Positions 6,679-7,698 of a stretch of DNA of 7,698 bases are shown here, piece by piece; the stretch's first letter is position 1; the number at the start of each line of letters is the position of its first letter. This DNA is from an uncultured Clostridia bacterium (lineage in GTDB: Bacteria; Bacillota; Clostridia; Oscillospirales; Acutalibacteraceae), in NCBI GenBank assembly GCA_947168785.1, contig CAMVNL010000095.1:1-7698 (forward strand). The letters run 5' to 3'. The translations under genes and the position numbers were made by a program. Under the pieces are notes generated by a model. That model did no database searches. It was not told where the DNA came from and saw only the letters and a program-made list of their open reading frames with translations.

Positions 6679-6708
6679 TTGCGGTGAGGGCGGCTGATCG
6701 TTTATATC
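6679..6708 (+). promoter_or_regulatory. Possible weak promoter for the radical SAM gene
   Basis: TTGCGG (6679-6684) and TATATC (6703-6708) are 18 bp apart, matching consensus at 3 of 6 and 4 of 6 positions. A promoter is expected here because a terminator lies just upstream, but the match is poor. Confidence 0.3.
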
Positions 6709-6742
6709 AATATGAGAACAACGTGAGGAGTGATCAAGCAGA

Positions 6743-7618
6743 ATGATCGTAAAAGAGATCGACGTGAAAAACGTCATGACCAAAACAAATCTGCCCGTTT
6801 CGGATTTCGCGGTCAACCCGAACGTAGGCTGTACGCACGCCTGTAAATATTGTTACGCTTCCTTTATGAAGCGTTTCACAGACCATCCCGAACCCTGGGG
6901 GGAATTCGTCGACGTGAAATACTGGCCGGAGATCAATAAACCCGGCAAATATGCGGGCAAAGAGGCCTTTTTCTGCTCGGTGACCGACCCTTACCAGCCG
7001 TTGGAAAAGAAATACGGCCGTACCCGCGCCCTGTTGGAACAGCTGCTGGATACCGTTATCGGCGTCAGCATTTCCACATAATCCGATCTCATTCTTCGAG
7101 ACCTGGATCTGATCAAACAGTTCCCGAGCGCGCACGTGGCGTGGTCGATCAATACGCTGGATGAGGATTTCCGGAAAGAGATGGACCGCGCCGCCTCCAT
7201 CGAACGCAGGCTGGAGGCGATGAAGCAATTCTATGATGCGGGAATCCAGTCCACCTGCTTTATCTCACCGATATTTCCCGGCATAACCGACGTGGTTGCC
7301 ATCATCGAGCGGGCCAAGCGTCAGTGCAACCTTGTGTGGCTGGAAAATCTGAACCTGCGGGGCGATTACAAGGCGAGGATCCTTGATTGGGTCCATGCGC
7401 ATCACCCGGAGCTTGACGGGCTGTATCATGAGATTTATACCGGGGGCAGCCGTGAATACTGGGTTGCGCTGGACCGGGAGATCCGCGCGTACACGGAGAA
7501 AGAGGGTATGCTGTATCTCCGCGACGACGACCGGCACCGGTCGCCCTTCGGCGAGCCGCCGGTCGTGTGCAACTATTTTTATCATGAAGAGGTTCGGAAG
7601 TCTGCCAAAAGGAAATGA
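6743..7618 (+). pseudogene. Radical SAM 'mobile pair protein B'-like gene with internal TAA
   Basis: One frame from ATG 6743 to TGA 7616-7618 would encode 291 residues, about full length for the family, but codon 113 (7079-7081) is TAA. The N-terminal part carries the radical SAM iron-sulfur motif CTHACKYCYAS, with cysteines at 30, 34 and 37, and SVTDPYQPLEKKY. After the stop the same frame continues with SDLILRDLDLIKQFPS, AWSINTLDE, SIERRLEAMKQF, FISPIFPGITD, LVWLENLNLRG and the ending NYFYHEEVRKSAKRK. From memory, relatives read ISTKSDLILRDL here, so TAA replaces AAA (Lys) by a single base change. Radical SAM proteins cleave S-adenosylmethionine to make a radical; the substrate of this subfamily is unknown to me. 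The mobile pair A partner is not in the window. The start is fixed by an in-frame TGA at 6731; AGGAG lies 12 nt upstream, rather far. Without readthrough the gene should be inactive. Confidence 0.8.
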
Positions 7619-7693
7619 TCGGTTATTATTAATGCGGCAATGCAATAGTTGGAAATAAGAAAGGTTGTGCTGCCGCATTAATAAAACGATCAT
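7615..7693. repeat. Large imperfect inverted repeat overlapping the radical SAM stop codon
   Basis: TTATTAATGCGGCA (7626-7639) is exactly complementary to TGCCGCATTAATAA (7671-7684). Beyond a 4/2-nt internal loop, ATGATCG (7615-7621) also pairs with CGATCAT (7687-7693). That makes 21 paired positions around a 31-nt spacer, 79 bp in total. No T-run follows on either strand, so it is not a standard terminator. It could be a MITE- or REP-like short element, an mRNA-stabilising hairpin, or a protein or recombination site. The window ends 5 bp later. Confidence 0.7.
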
Positions 7694-7698
7694 AACGC

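Noticed and set aside
6674..6685. Small palindrome ACCGCTTGCGGT after the terminator
   Set aside because: A 5-bp stem with a 2-nt loop is too short and common in GC-rich sequence to call an operator.
7079..7081. TAA recoded as an amino acid
   Set aside because: Other genes in the window use TAA, TAG and TGA as ordinary stops, and no readthrough signal is evident next to this codon.
7265..7693. Minus-strand frame of 142 codons opposite the radical SAM 3' half
   Set aside because: The plus strand gives clear family sequence over the same bases. This frame starts inside the inverted repeat and has no recognisable motif.

Overview
The window looks like chromosome from a moderately GC-rich Clostridia member, probably an uncultured gut organism of the Oscillospiraceae type. 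This is inferred from strong AGGAG-type ribosome binding sites, sigma-A-type promoters with an extended -10, a BspA-like surface protein with a C-terminal CxxC plus aromatic/hydrophobic tail, and a radical SAM 'mobile pair' protein typical of Firmicutes. No tRNA, rRNA, CRISPR array or transposase was found.

Layout. Positions 1-2958 hold two minus-strand genes in an apparent operon: a secreted DUF4838 protein (1069-2958) followed by a GH71/GH99-like glycoside hydrolase (1-1030), which is cut by the left edge. A clear TTGAAA-N18-TATAAT promoter (3065-3094, minus) lies about 100 bp upstream. A divergent intergenic region (2959-3249) separates this operon from a plus-strand group. That group comprises a frameshifted putative beta-propeller gene (3250-4069), a doubtful short signal-peptide ORF (4121-4384), a GH18-type protein with an altered catalytic motif (4312-5343) and a secreted BspA-like protein (5410-6594). 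It ends at a Rho-independent terminator (6631-6669). Next is a radical SAM gene of the 'mobile pair protein B' type (6743-7618), interrupted by an in-frame TAA. The window closes with a large imperfect inverted repeat (7615-7693) that overlaps that gene's stop codon.

How it may work. Three of the genes (DUF4838, GH99-like, GH18-like) belong to carbohydrate-active or related families, and all have N-terminal hydrophobic export or anchor segments. Together with the BspA-like protein they suggest a cell-surface glycan-processing locus, split over two divergent transcription units. No transporter, regulator or sugar kinase is visible. The radical SAM gene appears unrelated to this locus and may be a mobile accessory gene.

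Two genes (3250-4069 and 6743-7618) are each broken by a single lesion. Either the region carries decaying genes or the assembly contains errors; the sequence alone cannot tell which.
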